Shown here piece by piece: positions 63,825 to 64,000 of a DNA stretch of 64,000 nucleotides (positions are counted from its first letter, which is position 1; each line of letters opens with the position of its first letter). The stretch covers positions 2,480,001 to 2,544,000 of the forward strand of contig NZ_CP061171.1 in NCBI RefSeq assembly GCF_014692875.1, read 5' to 3'. The position numbers and the translations under genes were made by a program. Under the pieces are notes generated by a model. The model did no database searches and had not been told where the DNA came from. It saw only the letters and a program-made list of their open reading frames with translations. This stretch comes from Pedobacter riviphilus. GTDB taxonomy: Bacteria; Bacteroidota; Bacteroidia; Sphingobacteriales; Sphingobacteriaceae.

Positions 63825-64000
63825 GCGAAGATTTAATAAGTTAGCGCTATTAAAGTTTGCTAATCCAACTAAACCATCATCAGCCTCCCCCTTCCTCTAA
63901 CATCTTTCAGCCCTCCGGTAAGTAATGGTCAGAGCAAATTAAAAGGACGGCCAGCTGAGTTAGAACAATTTGTAAGATTATCCCTTTTTGGCTTTTCTGA
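63825..64000. other. Window end, no supported gene
   Basis: An open frame without a Met runs off the right edge on the plus strand (ending KLKGRPAELEQFVRLSLFGF), but its start and coding status cannot be judged. I see no repeat or RNA here. Confidence 0.3.

Noticed and set aside
63840..64000. Plus-strand open frame at the right edge as a gene fragment
   Set aside because: It has no Met, no recognisable motif, and its continuation is outside the window.
1..64000. CRISPR arrays, tRNA or rRNA genes
   Set aside because: No regularly spaced repeats with unique spacers, and no cloverleaf or rRNA-like conserved blocks were seen on either strand. The island inserts into a protein gene, not a tRNA gene.

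Overview
The window looks like the chromosome of a Bacteroidota member of the Sphingobacteriaceae, most likely Pedobacter or a close relative. The reasons are three SusC-type TonB-dependent receptors (two with SusD partners in view), a hybrid two-component regulator fused to an AraC domain, an ECF sigma/FecR pair driving a SusCD operon, a histone H1-like small protein, and A+T-rich intergenic DNA with weak ribosome binding sites.

Layout. From 1 to 9 kb there is the start of a SusC gene with a CHRD-like lipoprotein (minus strand), a divergent hybrid two-component regulator (plus) and a convergent GH36 alpha-galactosidase. From 9 to 16 kb there is a SusC/SusD pair (minus). Its upstream region holds a SAM-I riboswitch, a terminator, a 24-codon ORF ending in Met- and Cys-rich residues, and a second terminator. 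From 16 to 31.5 kb lies a ten-gene minus-strand operon: ECF sigma, FecR anti-sigma, SusC with an STN domain, SusD, DUF4843 lipoprotein, PKD-like lipoprotein, two TlpA-type thiol oxidoreductases, a ThuA-like/DsbD-alpha protein, and a secreted trypsin-like/PDZ protein. From 31.7 to 43.5 kb there is housekeeping and regulatory content: DUF1772, cold-shock protein, LytTR regulator, histone H1-like protein, AraC and Crp/Fnr regulators, methionine aminopeptidase (map), GH2 beta-galactosidase, AI-2E-type permease and mnmE.

From 43,512 to 59,379 an A+T-rich integrative element of about 15.9 kb sits exactly in the last codons of mnmE. Both ends read Phe-Cys-Ile-Gly-Lys-stop with synonymous differences, so the element rebuilt the end of the gene it entered. 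It carries its integrase, an excisionase-like protein, a replication-initiator-like protein, several unknown membrane or secreted proteins, and a defence cassette. The core of the cassette is a predicted ABC three-component (ABC-3C, Lamassu-like) system: a nuclease effector with a QAK motif, a middle component, and a DUF3732 SMC-like ATPase. It is followed directly by an NdpA/YejK nucleoid-associated protein and an Mrr-type restriction endonuclease. A second tyrosine recombinase module follows at once (59.4 to 61.8 kb), suggesting tandem use of the same site. The window ends with a thioredoxin-family protein.

A technical caution: four host genes (the hybrid regulator, map, beta-galactosidase, mnmE) contain six frameshifts. 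Each is repaired by adding one base to a run or pair of identical bases. map is normally essential, so these are most likely sequencing or assembly errors, and I describe the genes as full length with the breaks noted.
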